Source: Dactylellina haptotyla (taxonomy: Eukaryota > Ascomycota > Orbiliomycetes > Orbiliales > Orbiliaceae). Taken from it: 64,000 nt of DNA. The notes beneath the pieces are model-generated. The model ran no database searches. It had not been told where the DNA came from and was given only the letters and a program-made list of their open reading frames with translations. Below, piece by piece: positions 45,301-57,519 of the stretch (position 1 is its first letter; the number at the start of each line of letters is the position of its first letter). The position numbers and the translations under genes are program-made. The stretch is from NCBI GenBank assembly GCA_031310005.1, contig CM062379.1:6014001-6078000 (forward strand), written 5' to 3'.

Positions 45301-45852
45301 ATGCCGTCTACAACCACTCTTCTCCTCGCCTCCGTCCTCCAATTCTCATTATCGTACTCCCTCGCCCTCCCGCAGGCGGCTACAACAACAGCCCCTCCAT
45401 CTAGTACAACCTCCGCCTATGTCGACGCCACAGGCTCCTCGAGCTCGTCAGTGGGCAACATCTCGTTTAACACGCAAATCGGAATCATCTGTGGTGTAGT
45501 TGCAATAGCGCTCATCGCCATCGGCGTCCTCTTCTACGGGTACAGAAAATACCGTCAACGCTTGACTCGCCGCCGAACACAAATCAAAATGGATGAGATG
45601 TCCGCGAACATTAACGCGAGAGTGCAGAATGCGAGAAAGAGCGGCATGCTCAAGGGCAATGTTATCAGGGTTTATGAAGGGAAGGGAAGTGGCGATGAGA
45701 GAACGGTCACCCCAGTGGCAGAAATAACAGTTGGTAGTCCCGTCGACCAGGCTTTGAGTGCGCTTGAGGGCGGCAATCCTTTCAAGGGGCCTGCTACAGG
45801 GAATACCGGTAGCGTACCGAGGGTTGGTATCTGGCCGAGCGGACCGAGATAA
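45301..45852 (+). CDS. Single-pass membrane protein with signal peptide and Ser/Thr-rich ectodomain
   Basis: One exon of 183 residues. Residues 1-21 form a signal peptide (LLLASVLQFSLSYSLA). Residues 22-55 are Ser/Thr/Ala-rich and probably O-mannosylated. A transmembrane helix lies at about 59-80 (IGIICGVVAIALIAIGVLFY). A strongly basic patch follows it (YRKYRQRLTRRRTQ), fixing a type I topology with the tail in the cytosol. The cytosolic part holds KMDEMSANINARVQNARKSG, and the tail ends in Gly/Pro-rich sequence. The layout resembles small fungal cell-wall sensor-like or Mid2-like proteins, but the ectodomain is very short and no Cys-rich WSC domain is present. Function unknown. Confidence 0.75.
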   Translation: MPSTTTLLLASVLQFSLSYSLALPQAATTTAPPSSTTSAYVDATGSSSSSVGNISFNTQIGIICGVVAIALIAIGVLFYGYRKYRQRLTRRRTQIKMDEMSANINARVQNARKSGMLKGNVIRVYEGKGSGDERTVTPVAEITVGSPVDQALSALEGGNPFKGPATGNTGSVPRVGIWPSGPR

Positions 45853-46291
45853 GCGTTTGGATATGTAAATATTTTAGTTTTGGTTTTGGTACTTTTGGTT
45901 TGCGTATACCTCGTCATTTAGCATTGGTTTCGGTTTCTGGGTTCGGGTCACATCTAGCATATATGTCTATATTTTTTTCTCTTCAATGTTCTCAATGGGT
46001 TCATGACACAGGAGCTGGGATTCCTCTTACTATATATAATCTCTTTCACAATACGATAATCCCCTCGCGATGAAAAGGCTTCAATTTTTTCTATTTGATG
46101 TAAGAGTTATCATTTCACTCGTAGTCTTTCTGTCCGTCTTTAACACATACGGCTATCGAATATAAAGATCTTATCTATCCACTAACCGGGTATACCGCCA
46201 CCAAAGAAATATAAAAGTATTTACAAAAGTTAGAAATAAAGAATAATCTTAGACACAATCCAAGGCACACCGTCAAACTTTTTATCGAACC
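45853..46291. other. Convergent 3' region
   Basis: Between the TM protein (plus) and alanine aminotransferase (minus). T-rich, nothing else seen. Confidence 0.6.
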
Positions 46292-47889
46292 TTAATCGCG
46301 GTACTTGTCCATGAATTCCTTGTGGAACTGAACAATTCTGCCGATCCATTCGGTACCTGGGGCGAGGAAGGTGGTTCTGAAGTGCCAAGTGTTTTCGACC
46401 TGACCGAACCCGCTTCCAGGAACGACACAGACACCGGTAGCCTTGAGCAACTCCATACAATAAAACTCGTCTGGCTTTTTGCCCTCCTGCTGAGCCGCCT
46501 CGGCAACCTTCTGTGGAAGTTTGATGGTGGGGAACATGTACATGGCGCCCTGTGGATCTTGGCTCTCAACGCCTTCCATCTGCTGGAAGGCGTCATGAAG
46601 AGCATAGGCACGGGTCTTCAAGCCGTTATAGATATCATCATACTCCTGCTTGTACCTGTCGTGTTGTTCAACATTAGCAACAAAGTTGAATTCGTAGGGG
46701 AGTATGCATTCACACTTACAGATCGTAGCTTGGTTCGCCTTCCTTTGGTGGGTTGGTCATCAACTCAACGAGACACTGTCCACCAACAGGTGGGCAGAGA
46801 GAAATGCTGACGAACTTATAGATCTCCGCAACAACCTTAGGGTCAAACCCGACGAGCTCAAAGTATCCTCCACGTTGACCACACTCCCCGACCATGCCCT
46901 TGCTAGTAGAGTGGAAGCTGACCAGCTCCACGTTATCGTATTTACCGGGTTCTTGCTTCTGCAAATCTCTCAAGACCTTCTTGAAGCTGACAAATTCTCC
47001 GATAAAGACGTTAGTCTGGTAGACTTCATCGGCCATGATGACGAGCTTCTTCTCAGCGGCAAACTTGATAATATCCGCGATGGATTGGTATGGCAGAGAA
47101 GCACCCGTTGGGTTTCCGGGGTTAATCACGCAGATGCAGCGGACATCAGTACCATCAGATTCAGCTTTCTCGAGAACATGGTACAAATCGTCACAGTTGG
47201 TGGACCATGCCGATGGCTCCTCGAGGAAGTATTCGACGGGTTTGGCGTTCAAGAGAGCCAGGGTTGCGGTATATAGCGGGTACTGGGGGATCGGGATCAT
47301 GACACCCGTGTTTGGGCTAGCGGCGATCACATGTAGGAGAGTGTTAACCCCAGATGAGGCGCCAGTGGTGAGGTAGATGGATTCCGGGTCCGCTGGGTAA
47401 CCGTCTCGTTCTACACATTTCCAATCACAATTGTCAGCTACAATTTCTCCTAGACACAGTCAGAGTGACTCTATACTCACGTTCGATATACTTGGCAACA
47501 CTGTCCCGCAGCGGAGGAGCACCCTGGCTGTGCGAGTACGCTCCCACGGACTTGACGGACTTGAGAAGCCACTTTGCTCGCTCCAGCGCATCTTCCGGGT
47601 ACAGCTGTTTCGCAGCCTCTGCGTTCGATTCTTTGAGGAGATCTGGGTATTGGATTAAGGAGAGAACCTGACGGAAGAAGGTAATTGGCTTCTGGTCAAG
47701 CTGTTGCGGGTTTCCAATGTTGGCGAAGATGACATGGTCGAAAGGGTGCGAGGAGGGGTTCTGTTCGAGCTCTCGACGGATAGATTCTGCTTTGACGGCT
47801 AGCTCACCACGTACAGCGTACTTGGCAGCTTTGACGTGAGGATTGATGTTGTCGTAGTTGAGGGACCGAAGTTGAGTGGTTGACGACAT
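46292..47889 (-). CDS. Alanine aminotransferase (PLP-dependent)
   Basis: Three exons (47889-47481, 47410-46720, 46655-46292) encode 487 residues, typical for class I/II fold-type I aminotransferases. Diagnostic segments are FANIGNPQQLDQKPITFFRQ near the start, YSHSQGAPPLRDSVAKYIE, TTGASSGVN, the INPGNPTGASL loop, and the PLP lysine Lys307 in SFHSTSKGMVGECGQRGGY. The ALT-specific end is VVPGSGFGQVENTWHFRTTF. The enzyme interconverts alanine plus 2-oxoglutarate with pyruvate plus glutamate. No clear mitochondrial presequence is visible before MSSTTQLRSLNYDNINPHVK, so a cytosolic form is likely. A longer upstream start was not found. Confidence 0.94.
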
Positions 47890-49843
47890 GGTTCGGGCGT
47901 GAGCTGGTTATCAGAGAGGGATTAGATAATGAAATTGTGGATACCCCAGGTTATTCAAAGTTTCCGAGAAGATACGGACAGGAGATAGGGAAAGACAAGT
48001 CTTAGATGGAAGCGGAGATATGTAAAGTTAGGGTATCCAGAGATCAGTGGTGGAGGAGGAGGGGAAAGGTGCGTCAAATATATCTTAGGCTTCGTCGAAC
48101 CATATCAAGCGGACAGGAGCCACTAAGCTTAAAATTCACTCTTCTTTGTACACAGAAAATTCTCAGGAACGGCGACCAGCCAGCCAGGTAGCGGAGAAGC
48201 ACCACCATTTCCAATATCAGAATATGTCATCTAATGCGGGCGGACGAGGGACGTGGGATGACCAGCCCGGCCATCCAAACGAAAACCGACGCCTGCCGCG
48301 CGAGCGGAGCTGGCAATTTTGGGCGAAGCTGCTCACTGCAGCTCCCCAAATGCTTCAATCCAAGCCGAACTCCGCATAAACAGCAGTGTAAACCCCGTAC
48401 AAAACGATGCGGACTCGAGAGGACTCACTCGGCTCGCATGGGGAAGTTTCTAGCGGCGGTGGTAGCGTAGCTCGCCTCTATGGAGAACTCCGCCAGATAT
48501 CCACGGCCCGAGTTGAGGGGCAGCGTTCTGGTCAAAACTCGGCTATGCGCGAAGCTGCATCGAGAACCACGCCGATTTGGCGTGATTTTTTCTTCTCTCG
48601 CTGCTCCAGCTCATGCGTACCCGAGCTATATTAGAGATCGGGTTTCTGCAAAGCAAGCAATTTTTTTTGCGCGGCGACCATAACCATGGATTGCCTCGTT
48701 GTAAGGCTGTATTCATTACAGCCAATGGGTGGAAACAAAGAAGCAAAGTATATGCGCGAAATCTTGTAACTTACCTGCTCGAGGAGGGAGCGTCCCCCTC
48801 ACCACGGGCACCGAGAACTGTAGCCGCGAGATGTGTTTTAAAGTTCCGCGTCGCATTTTGTTCTTTTTACTCCTGACGGGGAGAATCGGAGACGAAGGTC
48901 GCGTGGGCGAGATCGGAAATAAATTCGAGTCGTGGTAGCGTCCGGAGTTGAAACGAACTCCGCGACTGGAGCCAAGCGTTGCAGTGAGATTTTGATAGCC
49001 AGAAAAGCGAGGGAAGCGGTTCGCAGTCGTATGCCTTTCGGGTCTTGACGTTGCTGGTCTTGGGGATTAACAATCTATATTCGTAACAAAGTTTGAAGGG
49101 CACAGATTGATTGTAACCTCGATCGACGTGGGACAGGCCAGTTATATAATCCGCGACACTAGGTAAATCGAGGCCAACAGGCTAATACCAAATCCGCGAT
49201 GAATCCATTGGTTCCATCCATATATGCAACCCGGGTCACTAAATCTTATCGTCACCAGCGCGCGCCCCAGAGTTATATGGCCCGTAATCGGAGGTTGGTA
49301 ATTGAAATTAAGTCGAGTTTAGTACCGGGGTCTCCGCCAGCTCCAACACAAGTTGTTACACTAATTTTGTAAATATGGCTGCGTGTAGGGAAATATTAAA
49401 ATATCAACAGGCTTGAGCTTACTTGATATCGCAGTTTGAAGACTCCGACTGAATCAGATATCACTAAAAATCCGAATCCATGTATCCGCTTGAAGAAATC
49501 TAACATTGCACATTTGATATGTTCACAACTAGAGCAAAGCGCTAGCACTAAAGCTTTACGGGAAATGTGTATCCGCCACTGCAACATGATCATATGAGTC
49601 TGGACATATCAACAATCAATTATTATTTTTCCTAAAATCGTAAATTCAAAGCAATAATGCCAATATATATATATATACAAAATGTAACTATCGGTACCAA
49701 TATGCTACATAACTCCCGACGACACCTTGAACGCCAAAAGACACCACCCGCATTAATATATTACCCACCCAACCGGACCAATTACAAAAAACTAAACGAA
49801 ACAAAGGAAAGGCAAATATTGGAGTCTTCTAGGGCACCCTAGT
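47890..49843. other. Intergenic upstream of alanine aminotransferase
   Basis: About 2 kb with no supported gene. The part near the aminotransferase is GC-richer and carries overlapping short ORFs; the part toward 49.8 kb is AT-rich, with an (AT)n run near 49661-49675. Confidence 0.5.
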
Positions 49844-51605
49844 TTAGATTGTCTTTGGGTTGATCCAAACGGCGACCTCATGCAAACCCCTTCCGATCGA
49901 CTTGAACAACTCCGCGAACAGCTGGAATATCTTCTTTGGCACGTATGTCACCAGCAAGATTATCCCGACACCCAAATAATAAAGCGCAGTGCCAAACCAG
50001 CCAAACAATGTCTCTAGCACTTTTTGAATGAATTTGGCTGTAGACACAAACCCGTCAGCAATCTTAACTGGTATCTCTACGAAGATGAACTTGAGGACGT
50101 TGAGGAAGCCGTTCATGACATCCTTCCATGTGATACCAGAAACCCAATTGACGAGTTTCGTGATGAGTGTGTGAATCGCGGATATAAGACGCATGGCAAA
50201 ATCGCCGATTGCAGAACCAGTGTACTTTACGCCAGTCCACATCCACTTGGCGACCATAGCGATGGCTCTGGGTATCCTGACAGTTAAAGTCTTCCACAAC
50301 TGTTTGGCAAGCCAGACGGTAAACCGCTTGAGCGCCTTAGCCATAGCGACAATTGCGTCCTTGGTCCATTTGGCAGCACTCTTGATGAATTTAATAGTAC
50401 CTTTGATGAACTTGAGAAGGCCCTTAGGGAAGTCGACGGTGAGGAACTTCCAGGTTTTCTTGGACCCAGTGGCGATGCCTCTGCCGGTTGCCTTGGCAGC
50501 GCGTACAGCGGCAGCGGGAATAGCTTTGATGCCCTTGACCGTTCCAACTGCAGCCTTCTTGGTAAGTTTTGCGATTCCCTTTCCTGTTCCAATGATCCCA
50601 TCTTTGATTCCGTTTGCGATATCCTTCTTGTGTTTCCAGAGGTAGACGGTCGATCGCTTTATTGGAAGAACGACGACGTGTTTAGGAATTGACCAGACAA
50701 AAAACTTTGGAATTTCGTATCCGATGACTCTGAAGAAGAAGTACAATTCGATCAAGATGATTCTACTTCTTCGGATGGATGCTCTGTTTTTGTATTTCCA
50801 CCGCTGCATACCACCGATTCTGCGGGATGGGAGGTAGTCAACGACTTCCCTGTGGCCGTTCTTAGCGGCTAATCGTAGAGCTGTCATACCATCCGGTGGG
50901 ACGATATCATCTTTGGCGTGGAAAACTTCCAAGAAAAGTTTGACAAGTGGGAGGTGACCATTCTCCGCTGCCACCATCAACGGTGTTCGTTTCAACCTGT
51001 CGTAGGAATTCGGTATACGGATACCACGTCGGTATTCACTGTAGTATGGAGCCAATGGGTCCCTCTATTTTGGTATTTAATATTAGCTTCTCATTCAACA
51101 TTTGGGTTGACCTTAGTTTTTGGTGGCTTACCTCGTCGCTCATTTCATCAACATCTGCGCCGTAATCAACTAACTGCTGTACGATACGGACATGATTCTC
51201 CCTCACAGCAGCTACTAGCGGTGTCACACCATCGCTGTTTCTCGTATTTACTTTTACAAATCCTCCATCAATGAAGGCAGATATTAATTCACTGTTCTCA
51301 TTTTTGATGCAGTCGAAAAATGTTTGGATAATATTAGCTGGTGGGCCAGCTGTAGCTGCTGGTGGCTGTCCCTCCGCGTCTTCTTCCGCGTCTTCACGTA
51401 ATAGACGCTGAATTAGTTCGTCGGTATCTGGGTCACCGCTGTTGACTGCAGGGGCAATATCCCTAGTCGAAGGTGGGGGCGGGGCAGTTGTAATCGCGCC
51501 TTGCGTTGCTCCCGTTGTATTGTTTGAGGCTTCGGCTATCCGGCGCAAGTCGTCTTCAAGCGAGCCTTCATCCGTGTATTCGGGAACTGGTTCCTCGTAA
51601 ACCAT
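49844..51605 (-). CDS. Ankyrin-repeat protein with Lys-rich amphipathic and hydrophobic C-terminal half
   Basis: Two exons (51605-51132, 51064-49844) encode 564 residues. Residues 1-95 are acidic and Pro/Ala-rich. Ankyrin repeats follow: one near 115-150 (VTPLVAAVRENHVRIVQQLV), one at about 181-212 (RTPLMVAAENGHLPLVKLFL) and one near 216-240 (MTALRLAAKNGHREVVDYL). The C-terminal half is unusual. A hydrophobic block (LIELYFFFRVIGYEIPKFFVW) is followed by some 130 residues of Gly/Lys/Ala-rich amphipathic sequence (GIIGTGKGIAKLTKKAAVG, RAAKATGRGIATGSKK) and regularly spaced Trp/Lys/Ile units (WLAKQLWKTLTVRIPRAI). It ends in a further hydrophobic region (YLGVGIILLVTYVPKKIF). This suggests membrane insertion or lipid binding. 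Function unknown; the ankyrin part may regulate or recruit. Confidence 0.8.
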
Positions 51606-53770
51606 CTTGAAAGAGATGAAGTTACGGTAAAAGTGAATAAGTTAAGAGAAGATTATCGAGTATACTACTGCAATATCGATATATTATTGTTCTTTGCAGA
51701 TTCTGCGATGTCTTATAATGAATAACAACTACCGACTCGGGCAAGTCGACAGGATAATATATGTTTCTCAAAGCTTTCAGCACTTTTGCACATTTGTTTG
51801 GTCAAAAATAAAACTGGTTCACATTGCTGCAGTGGCACACGACTAAACTGGTCCATCTCGCCAGGCGCATTGCGCGTCGCACCAGAAGATGGTTGGGAAA
51901 TGAGTCTTCGTGGGGCGCCGAGTGTTTTGGAAAACGACTTTATGGACATCTTTGCAGGATTATTTGATGGTGCCGAGGTCGCGCCTTCCCAGGATCTTGT
52001 GACGGTCGATAAAATAACTAGAAAAGGGCCACATTTCCTGGAGTTCTCTGACCGCTTTCCCATCAAGCTCGCTTCCAGAGTATAGGTAAGGCTGTGCTGG
52101 ATACGCCTCGAGGAGTGCGAAGGCTCACTTACACAGTATCTGACTAACCCCTTTTCGCGGCTGGTCTGTGTGCTGGAGGCTGAGAGCTGCGGCCGATCCA
52201 GCCAAGAATTCGTTCGGTGCCCTTTTGGCGCGACTGTTTGGAGTGTTTGCTTCACGAACTGAAAATAGCCGGCCCAACAAAAGGAGAAACTAGCTTGTGA
52301 AATCCTGAGTTGTGGGCAGTGAGGGAGGGACTTGGGCAGGATATGGTTCCTCGGCATTGGGCGAGTCCTTGAACCAGGCTTCGAGTGGGTGGTGGGGACA
52401 AAAGATACTCCCGCGCCAGATAAGCTTCAAACAAGTGGATCAGGTTTGCGAACAGGGTGCCTCTTTTAACGTCATAGTCATTCCATCTTGAATCTCAATA
52501 AGTGTATTGTAAGGTGATCTCATACAACAGGAAACTGGGCAACCGGCGGTCACGTCTACGAGAACAAAAAACGTTCGAAATTCAATTGATCGGAATTGTA
52601 GAGACCTCGAAATCCGAATGATTTCATGTCAACCCCACCTCAAGTTGATGGTCGGACCGCTTTCTAACCCACTTGCAACTATATTTCTGGATTAGAAACG
52701 GCGGGAAACAGCCACAGGCTCTCGAAAAGGTTAGTGGGTGGGATCTCGAGACAGGCTTCGCGCGGTTTCGGAAATATTTTATTGTTTGTAAGAAAAAGAA
52801 GTTGATTCTCGCGTGTTGGGGCCGCCGCTTTGGCGTGCCAGAATGATAGGAGTTCACTTTTTCCAGGAATTCTTATCTTGGAAGCCAGGTTAAGACCGAT
52901 AGCTTTGGAAACTCGCCTTATTGTCTTTGGAAGCGCTTCATTTCGCCGTTCTCGTGTAGATCTTAGGGTAACAGAAGATAACACTGTCCCCACTAGCTAG
53001 AAGTATTTGGGCATTTTTAGACGAAATCTAATTTCGATGTTGCCAATATCGCTCGCCCAAATCAAGATCCCGTCTCTTGAGACACCAATAAAGCCCTGAT
53101 ACGATCTGTGCCCACCCTTGGCAGGACGGGGACACGGGAAGCGGAAGATGTTTCGAAACATCGACGTGAATATTCAGCGACGGGTTTATAAACCAAACCG
53201 TGAATGGTGAGTAATCCTTTCTTTCGTCTCACTGGGTGTATTTCCACCAGAACTCCCAGCTCTTGTCGTCCGAACAGTGGCATGGGTTTTGTACATGTCC
53301 AAGACTGCTCTTCGGTAAATTTCTAACACTGAAGGATAGCGATTCGCCCATTGCCAACGAACCGCACAGTCAAGCTTCCACTTTGGGGGTTCAATGCTAC
53401 CCACCATGCTCTTCTTATATATATTACCACACTATAAAAGCAACCAACAGGTGCCAATCATATTAAATGATAGCAAACTCTTGGAATGTATGCCTTGGTA
53501 TTCGAATTTTGCCAATTTTGTGTTACACATACGGGCAGCCGGGGTGCCGGTATAATACGGAGGGCTGCATCCAAGAGATTAGGGGCGCGCATGTCCATAC
53601 ACACACGAGAAATATTGTCAGGAGACGGGAAGATTACTTTTCTATCGCGACTTTTTCCGTTCGTATAAATATTAGATGCTCCCTTTTACAAATAAGATCT
53701 TTTGCGCTCTCCGCACATTTAGAGTTCACGAGTTTTCGGTTTTCAACGTTTCTTCCCGCCGCTAGACGAA
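51606..53770. other. Divergent promoter region, gene-poor
   Basis: About 2.2 kb between the ankyrin gene (minus) and the glycosyltransferase gene (plus). A 214-codon minus ORF at 51713-52357 has no domain and random composition. A TATAAATATT-like stretch lies near 53664-53673, about 100 bases before the next start. Confidence 0.45.
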
Positions 53771-55561
53771 ATGATATCCTTATCGCGGCCCCTGAAGGTG
53801 GCACTGGGTGCTATCTTCTTTATCTCTGTATCTTTCAGCCTCTACTACTTCGAAACCATCGATGTGATAATACAAAAAACAAAACCCATCGTAACCCGAG
53901 TCGACCCAAGCACCCTAGATGTCGAACAGATCGAAGCAGATTTCCCAATGGGCTATAAGAACCCGAGGGCCTGGTTCGTTCCACTTCCAAAGCCGAACGA
54001 ACGATCTTTGCTCAAGGTCCTATCAAAGGAACAGAAGGCTCTGCTGCCGAATTTGGGTGTCCAAGCTCGACTTTCATCGAGACAACAGAAGAACATCGAG
54101 AGCTTCTACGGCATCAAGAGGAAAGGTACCTGGCAAGATCACATCAACAGTTTAGATGACGAAGGATTGGCACCATTGTATGTTTGGACTTTCGATCTCA
54201 CCTGCTATCAGGTAACATTTGTAGTGATGCGAAATAAGGCTGACCGTTGCGATTACTCTTTTGAAGAACCAAATGGGCCCAACAATACATCTACGACCAT
54301 CAACACCCAAAGAGCTGCAAGGGCAAGAAGTTTTACGTCCTTGAAGAAAAGGCGACTTGGTACGGCTTAGGTGCCGCCATCCGCGTCGTCTTTCGGGAAC
54401 TCGAACTCGCCATCTCCAATGATCGGATACTGGTGCTCGACCCCGCAAACCCTCCTGGAGGTAATCTTATGAGCAAAGACTGCGCGGCACATCGAGGCAA
54501 AAATGCATCGCTGGAATGTATCATCGAGGACATTACATCTTGCGCCTCATATGTGACTGAAGAAAACTCCGTCAGAGAGCTTTCTATCGCTGGGGTCCCA
54601 GGAGGCAACAAGTTCGTTCCTCCCCTCCCCGCTGCAGCCTTCCTCACGTATATGAAAGAGACGGGAATGCAGTTGACCGGTGCCGTTCTGAGGTACTGGT
54701 GGCATGCCCAGATGTACGGATATCTTTTCCGACCGAACAAAGCCACCTTGGCTCGAATGGTGGAGATGAGGATGGACAAGGATATGCACAAAGGCATAGA
54801 TACCAATATCTGGGTCGATGGCGAGGTAGGCTTTTTATTCGTGGATATTCGAGATCAATTGAAACAATCACCTAATGAAAGTTACGGTTCCAGCCAAAAC
54901 CGATCAAAAAATTCCCTTTCCCTCTGCCACCTTCAACTGCCTCAATACACATCCGTCACGGCGACAAAGCCATAGAAGGGCGCCTCATTAGCACCCGCGA
55001 CTATATTGTTGCCGCCGAACGATTTATATTGCGAAACCCGATCCTCTGGAGGAAACGCGCATTCGTAACTACTGAGGATCCCGGCGCGATCACCGAACTT
55101 CGAAATACCACAGGCGTAAATCCAGTTCCAACCAGTTTTGCTAACCAGAACTGGACATGGTGCGACCCTCACACCGTATATTCTTTAACTCTCCCAAACG
55201 GCTTACTAATTCGCATCTACTTGTAGGTTCTATTCTGACATCCCTCGTGTCGATGGCAGCCCGTTCCAGAATTTCCGATTATCACAGAACCGGACGGACG
55301 CCCTGATAATACATATAACACAGCTCTGGATGGCAATCGAGTGTGACACGTGAGTATCTGTTAATTAAATCAGGCCTCCGTTTGTACACCCTGTTTTGGG
55401 CGCAATATCTAACCTTTGTCCTACTCGAAATTAGATTTGTTGGCAACCGTAACTCGAACTGGAATAAGTTGATTGATTCCATAAGGTGTGTGCTGATGGA
55501 TAAGTGCCGGGCACCTTATCTGGACGCCGGTTATATGGCCGATTGGCTGCACTATCCATAA
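53771..55561 (+). CDS. Type II membrane glycosyltransferase, fucosyltransferase-like (HIRxxDK motif)
   Basis: Five exons (53771-54177, 54267-54825, 54894-55159, 55227-55349, 55435-55561) encode 493 residues. A single N-terminal signal anchor lies at about 8-26 (VALGAIFFISVSFSLYYF), as in Golgi type II enzymes. A stem follows, then the catalytic region: YIYDHQHPKSCKGKKF, WYGLGAAIRVVFRELELAI, ILVLDPANPPGG and HIRHGDK (341-347). The last resembles the nucleotide-sugar motif HIRRTDK of alpha-1,6-fucosyltransferases (FUT8/NodZ) and related O-fucosyltransferases. The C-terminal TFVGNRNSNWNKLIDSIRC corresponds to the serine/asparagine-rich motif that ends the fold in those enzymes. Acceptor and donor are not determinable. 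The exon 1/2 junction was chosen because it restores KWAQQYIYDHQHP; the alternative donor at 54212 loses it. Confidence 0.75.
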
Positions 55562-57519
55562 GTGGTAGCCGATAGAACAAGGGCTCACATACGACAACCA
55601 GGAAGTTTTGATTTTGATTCGATTCTAGAGAACTGTGAATATGCGTTTACGCTTAGATAGCGTTTTATCATTTTTATTACCTTCATGTATATATATTATA
55701 GTGTCACCTGCTTTGTAGTGACTGCCTCTGCCTTGGATGGCGTTCTGTTTGTACATTTTTAGCATTTCAGTTTAACGTGAGCATTCCTCAAAAGTTCATT
55801 CGAGTTACCACCAACGAAACACGTTAAAGTCTGCAGTGACCACCGCGTTCTACGTGACAACTTGAAATCTTAGCGATTTGATAATGAGCCGCAACACGGA
55901 ATATGTCGCTATTCTGTGTTGTGTTGTCGTTGTAAGATCCGTTCTGGAATCAACTCCGAAGGTTCCTTGCAAAGTTTATTATTTAGGGAAAGTGCTTTAA
56001 AGAATTGGTTTTTTTGTCTGGGGGTCATTCGTCTCTAATACTCCGGTGGAGTCTTAATTAGACGTAGAGAATCTTGGGACTCTGTTTGATCTTGCAAGGC
56101 GTTTGATCGTCACAGTCAAGCTAGCTATGATTAAGTCTGGGCCCGTTAACCAAACGCTTCGCGCGAGGATTGAATAGCTTACGCACGACCTTCCCACGAG
56201 GTGCCAATTCGTGACCTTTCGAAATAAAGTTCTAAAAGTTAGGTCGAACTACCCCAAAACTGGGGCTTCTAAATACCAAGCTTCGGTAGATGTCATCGAC
56301 CTCTTGTTTTAGCAGCGTACCAGTGGGTTTCCATATTTGGACACCCCTCTAATACCTGTCATCGCCCTAAGGCGACCCACCATGTTGTCAAGAAAAATCA
56401 AGCAAAGCTCTTGTAAAGCCGACACTTTAGCCAAACGAACCAGTTTGCCTGAAAGCCTCCCGCAAGCCATATCCGGTCCCACTATTCAAGTCGAAACTTG
56501 GCGGGGGCGGACTCTTTCGCTCCGCTTCAACTAGTCCGGAGTTATCTTTCCGGGGATCAGCTCGAAAGACTTCATAAAATAAGAATTGCTAAATAGCAAG
56601 CTCATCCATCTTGAGACTTTGAAATTTTAGATCCAAGTTAGGTCCATTGAGTGTTGTTGCAAGCTGGGTGGATCAGTGACCTTATCAACAAACCCTCACT
56701 TGGTTGGTTATAAGATTGCGGATTGGCAACGGGTTATCATTTAGTCTTGGAAAAGAATTCCGAGGGTTTTCTTCGACAAAGAATGATAGTCTGTGTTTTT
56801 CACCGCGATCACAAATATCAGGAATATAGTTTCCTGTAAGTTCCGACAGAGAAGCCGTGGTTGACCTTCTGGATCAGCTTCCCCTGCATCCTAACAACAA
56901 CGGAAGCTTGTAGTCCGGCCGAAGAATAGCCTATAACCGGCTACATTGTGGAGAAGTCGTTTCTGCAGGCACCAGTCGCCAGAATACCTCTAACCTCGCG
57001 ATTTCGCCAGTATCCGAAGACCAAAATATTGCGCACCAAGGTATGGCATAATTTCGTAACCTGGGAAATAATTTCTTTATACACACCATGGTAACATCAA
57101 GCCGGTACCCTACTTGAGCCATTAGTTAATAAGATAGTCCTCGAAACCAAGGTATACCTGGTTCTCCGCATACCTCTCCTCATTAGTTTAGATTTAGCCA
57201 GAGAGCTGATCCTCGAGGGTTACGAGGTGCAACTTCGTCGACAACGGAGAAATTATGGCAGATTTGCAGTTCTTATGCAGGAGGTACCTGGAGCTACATC
57301 ATTTTGATCCGATGCCTACCATTATTTTCGCAGATCTATGAACGTGGTGCGAAGCAGACCACCTGGGTTGTTCCTGGGTTTGTGGGATAGCTATGGAGTT
57401 ATAAAAGGCCAATGGCCATTCCAATGGACTGGTTACCTTCCGTGAATCCTTTTCTTCCTTGTTAGGGAATTTCAACTACGTCAAGGGAAGATCCGTTCTG
57501 GGATAGTAGCTGGCGCAAG
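55562..57519. other. Intergenic between the glycosyltransferase and GH35 genes
   Basis: About 2 kb without a supported gene. Short ORFs (56337-56534 plus, 56931-57122 minus) look random. The last part is the promoter of the beta-galactosidase. Confidence 0.5.
57400..57407 (+). promoter_or_regulatory. TATA box candidate of the GH35 gene
   Basis: TATAAAAG about 113 bases upstream of the ATG at 57520, followed directly by GGCCAATGGCC, which contains a CCAAT core. Position and sequence fit a core promoter of an inducible secreted enzyme. No start site is known. Confidence 0.5.

Noticed and set aside
51713-52357. 214-codon minus-strand ORF
   Set aside because: Random composition, rich in rare residues, no recognisable motif.
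54178-54312. Alternative donor at 54212 and acceptors near 54312 in the glycosyltransferase gene
   Set aside because: They lose the segment KWAQQYIYDHQHPKSC, which reads cleanly from the acceptor at 54266 behind a CTGAC branch point.
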